Positions 20,941 through 23,277 of a DNA stretch of 23,277 nucleotides are shown here, one piece after another; within the stretch, counting starts at the first letter, position 1; each line of letters begins with the position of its first letter. Source of the stretch: a virus; the IMG/VR virus record IMGVR_UViG_3300044984_000529, positions 1 to 23,277 of that record. One strand, given 5' to 3'. The translations under genes were made by a program, and so were the position numbers. The notes under the pieces were generated by a model. The model did not search any database and was not told where the DNA came from. It worked only from the letters and a program-made list of their open reading frames with translations.

Positions 20941-23120
20941 TAACTAAAAACATTCTTTACAAATATTTTAAGGATTTTGCAGACAATCATTTGCAAATTA
21001 AAGACTATGGCTATGGTGACCTATGGGAGATTAGTAGTTCACAAGCGACGACTTATCCTTTGTTTTGGGTAAGTCCGCAACCGTCTAACATAAGCGGCAA
21101 TGAAATAACTTACAACTTTAATATTTTAATCGGAGATAGGCTTGAGGATGGGGATGCAAATAAAGTCGAAGTTGAGAGTGACACTTTTCAAATTGGGTTA
21201 GACCTTTTAGCGACTTTAAACATAAATAGAGATGTTGACTTAGACAAGAACAATACTTTAACTCCTTTCATCCATGATTTTAAAGATAGGATTGCAGGGC
21301 ATTTAATAACTTTAAGCGTAACGGCTGATTTTGACTACAATGAGTGTGCAGTTCCAACTACGGGAACACCAACACCTCCGACAAGTTCATGCCCAGTTGC
21401 GATAATAACAATTAACGGTGTTGCTTACGGAAGTGTGGGGAGTGGAAACACCGAAGATATAGCAGTCGTGAATACTTTAGGTGTTCCTGTTGGTTCGTTA
21501 ATTAGTGGTAATTGGGTAGTAACTGCAAGTGGTGGAGATGCAACGGCAGTACTTAAGAATAGTGCAGGAACAACGATATCGACAACAATCATAGCAAGTG
21601 GAGGGACTTCAAACATAACCGCTCCCGATGGAAGTGCAGTCCTTAAAAACACTTTAAATACAACTTTATCAACTACAAGTATTTTAAGTAATGGGTCTTC
21701 TAATATAACTGCCCCCGATTCTACTTCAGTTTTAAAAGATACGGCAGGGACTACTTTGTCAACTACAACTATTGCCAGTGGAGTTAGTACAAATGTGACT
21801 GCCCCCGATTCAACGGCAGTAATTAAAGATGACTCAGGTAATATTTTAAAAACTTCAGTAATACCAAGCAATGTTAGTCAAGATGTAACAATCAATGACT
21901 CAACTGCAGTTCTTAAAAATACATTAGCAACAACATTATCAACTACAAGTATAAACGCTGAATCTTCTGCAAACATTACCGCCCCTGATTCCACAATAAC
22001 AATTAATTCAGCGAGTTTTTCTCCTTACCCAAGTGGGGCAACGTCTAACATATTAGTTAAAGATGGAACGGGGACTCAAGTAGGTTCTAAAGTAGGTAGT
22101 GAGTGGATTGTGCCGACGGGTGGTGGTGGGACAATGACGGCAAATTTTAGTGCTGATATACTTACCGCAGAAGTTGGGCAAACAATTACTTTTACTGATA
22201 CATCAGATAATAGCCCCACTGAATGGGCTTGGGATTTTAACGGTGAGGGTAGTTCTAATTTACAAAACCCTATTTTCCAATTTGATAGTGTAGGGTTAAA
22301 AACTATTACATTATTAGCGGCTAAAGATGGCGTGGGAGATTTTGTTACTAAATCAAATTATATCCAAATTGTTCAAGATAATATAGTTACTGATTTTTTA
22401 ACCGCTACAAGCATAAGCGATACAACAATTATAAGTGCATTAACTCAATTAGTTTATGATTTAAGAGTAAATAATTTATTAAGTAAATTTACTGCCATTT
22501 ATCCATTTGTCGGAGGTACTGCTACAACGCATAAATTTAATCTACTTGACCCTCAAGATACAAACGGGGCTTATCGGTTAGTATTTTCAGGAGGTTGGAC
22601 ACATACATCAAGAGGAATAAAACCAAACGGGACAAACGCGAGTGCTGATACTTTTTTGGCGCAAAATGTTTTAGCACAAAATGATGTCCATGTTTCCGTT
22701 TATTTGATGGATAACTTATCAAGTTCAGGAGCTGTAAGTGGTGTTGATATTGCAACGGGGGCAACATTTTATTTATCTTCATGGTATCAAGGTGTTGCAG
22801 GTGGGATTTCAAACGTAAATAATACGGGGTTACAAGTAATAAGTAGAACGGATGAGGCATATTTTGGATTTTATATTGCAAGTCGGTTAAGTTCTACTAC
22901 AAGAAAATTCTTTTTAAATGGTAAATTAAAAGACACATTTGTTGCCACAAGTAACACCCCCAGTTCAACTACTTTTAAATTGTCTTTAGGGAGTGTAGGG
23001 GAATATAGTATAAGAGGTCAAGCGTTTACTTCATTAGGGGCAGGATTAACGGATAGTGAGGCAGATTTGCTTAATACAATAGTTAGTAATTACCAAAACA
23101 TTTTAACCCGCAGAGTATGA
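20937..23120 (+). CDS. fusion: tail-terminator-like domain + repeats + PKD + lectin-like domain
   Basis: A 727-aa modular protein. Residues 1-140 resemble the tail-terminator/neck proteins of Bacteroidota phages (TYPLFWVSPQP at about 39-49, GDRLEDGDANKVEVESDTFQIGL, a C-terminal DFKDRIAGH block, final NECAVP). A Thr/Pro linker follows. About residues 157-196 is a beta block beginning ITINGVAYG; five 30-residue repeats follow from residue 204 to 353; a second copy of the block (ITINSASF to EWIVP) is at 354-394. A PKD domain occupies about 401-482, with TANFSADI, FTDTSDNSP, WAWDFNGEGSS and NPIFQFDSVG. Residues about 490-727 are a concanavalin/laminin-G-like domain starting near VYDLRVNNLL and IYPFVGGTATTH and ending GLTDSEADLLNTIV and LTRRV. 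It probably caps the tail or neck and displays a carbohydrate-binding arm. Coupled to both neighbours by ATGA. Confidence 0.75.
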   Translation: MITKNILYKYFKDFADNHLQIKDYGYGDLWEISSSQATTYPLFWVSPQPSNISGNEITYNFNILIGDRLEDGDANKVEVESDTFQIGLDLLATLNINRDVDLDKNNTLTPFIHDFKDRIAGHLITLSVTADFDYNECAVPTTGTPTPPTSSCPVAIITINGVAYGSVGSGNTEDIAVVNTLGVPVGSLISGNWVVTASGGDATAVLKNSAGTTISTTIIASGGTSNITAPDGSAVLKNTLNTTLSTTSILSNGSSNITAPDSTSVLKDTAGTTLSTTTIASGVSTNVTAPDSTAVIKDDSGNILKTSVIPSNVSQDVTINDSTAVLKNTLATTLSTTSINAESSANITAPDSTITINSASFSPYPSGATSNILVKDGTGTQVGSKVGSEWIVPTGGGGTMTANFSADILTAEVGQTITFTDTSDNSPTEWAWDFNGEGSSNLQNPIFQFDSVGLKTITLLAAKDGVGDFVTKSNYIQIVQDNIVTDFLTATSISDTTIISALTQLVYDLRVNNLLSKFTAIYPFVGGTATTHKFNLLDPQDTNGAYRLVFSGGWTHTSRGIKPNGTNASADTFLAQNVLAQNDVHVSVYLMDNLSSSGAVSGVDIATGATFYLSSWYQGVAGGISNVNNTGLQVISRTDEAYFGFYIASRLSSTTRKFFLNGKLKDTFVATSNTPSSTTFKLSLGSVGEYSIRGQAFTSLGAGLTDSEADLLNTIVSNYQNILTRRV
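21546..21995 (+). repeat. five in-frame 90-base tandem repeats
   Basis: The motif (A/S)V(L/I)K(N/D) begins at 21546, 21636, 21726, 21816 and 21906, exactly 90 bases apart. Each unit encodes 30 residues with the consensus AVLKNTxGTTLSTTxIxSxxSxNITAPDST. DNA between copies differs at many sites, so these are diverged protein repeats. Unit 4 is the most divergent. A sixth period at 21996 starts the flanking block. Confidence 0.85.
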
Positions 23121-23277
23121 TAAAAGCGTATAAATTAACGATAGCACAATTTAATTTAATTAATGGTAAAGAGTTTACAAAAGATGGTTTGTTTTTACCT
23201 TTTCAAGACTTTAACGGAGATTACTATATTTCTAAAGAAGAAGTTGAACAATGTGACGTATTAGAATTTAATTGGGT
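23117..23277 (+). CDS. partial gene at window edge (start only)
   Basis: It begins inside the stop of the previous gene (ATGA at 23117-23120) and is open to the window end with 53 complete codons visible. The start is MIKAYKLTIAQFNL, followed by NGKEFTKDGLFLPFQDFNGDY and a helix with SKEEVEQC. The last part resembles small proteins in Bacteroidota phages that contain a QD-x-N-G-x-(W/Y)-x-IS-x-EEV pattern, of unknown function. The C-terminus lies outside the window. Confidence 0.6.
   Translation, partial: MIKAYKLTIAQFNLINGKEFTKDGLFLPFQDFNGDYYISKEEVEQCDVLEFNW

Noticed and set aside
21425-21871. 148-aa open frame on the minus strand
   Set aside because: It is the antisense of the tandem repeat region; the repetitive Thr/Ser codons on the plus strand create a long antisense frame. 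The plus-strand frame has clear domains.
21546-21995. CRISPR-like or regulatory repeat array
   Set aside because: The repeats are 90 bases, diverged at DNA level, in frame, and encode a coherent 30-residue unit with no spacers.
22537-22881. 114-aa minus-strand frame
   Set aside because: It is antisense to the lectin-like domain, rich in Leu/His/Pro as expected from the complementary codons.
20937-23120. Diversity-generating retroelement target in the lectin-like C-terminus
   Set aside because: No reverse transcriptase, template repeat or accessory gene is seen in the window, and no nearby near-copy of the 3' end was found by eye.
1-23277. tRNA genes, integrase, attachment sites, lysis genes
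   Set aside because: I looked for cloverleaf-like segments, tyrosine or serine recombinase motifs and holin/endolysin signatures and saw none; the window covers packaging and structural genes only.

Overview
The window is a stretch of a tailed double-stranded DNA phage (Caudoviricetes) or prophage infecting a Bacteroidota host, most likely Flavobacteriia-like. The evidence is an AT-rich sequence with every convincing gene on the + strand. Genes are tightly packed with TAATG or ATGA start/stop overlaps. A-rich leaders stand in place of Shine-Dalgarno sites. One promoter has a TTTG -33 box and a TAnnTTTG-like -7 box. The tail and head proteins are of the type I know from Bacteroidota phages. 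No integrase, lysis gene, tRNA, transposon or CRISPR array is visible.

Layout. Positions 1-2246 hold small unknowns, a glycosyltransferase-like protein and two SAM-dependent methyltransferases. Positions 2268-5210 hold a metallophosphoesterase with an N-terminal helix-turn-helix-like region, two small proteins, and the small and large terminase subunits. Positions 5207-6562 hold a probable tail assembly chaperone, whose reading frame breaks at a run of nine T, and a gp10-like tail completion protein. Positions 6563-6923 form a self-contained unit: promoter, 71-residue acidic protein and strong terminator (a moron). Positions 6963-15169 hold tail tip, fibre and appendage genes, including a tandem pair of paralogues, then the tape measure protein. 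Positions 15212-17862 hold a fused XkdF-type protease and scaffold with a probable internal scaffold start, the major capsid protein and a probable tail tube protein, closed by a second strong terminator. Positions 17944-23277 hold a small conserved protein, a portal with an extra C-terminal MuF-like domain, a head-tail connector, a 32-residue microprotein, a very large fusion of a tail-terminator-like domain with repeats, a PKD domain and a lectin-like domain, and a truncated gene at the window edge.

Together these genes package DNA (terminase and portal), build and mature the head (scaffold, protease, capsid), join head to tail (connector, tail completion, terminator) and build a long tail with adhesive parts (chaperone, tube, tape measure, tip and fibre proteins). 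This implies siphovirus-like morphology. The gene order is unusual: terminase is followed by tail genes, and the head genes and portal come last. The most interesting points are the slippery T9 with conserved coding sequence in the -1 frame, the moron cassette, the portal/MuF fusion, the terminator-adhesin fusion with exact 90-base repeats, and the duplicated beta-rich virion proteins.
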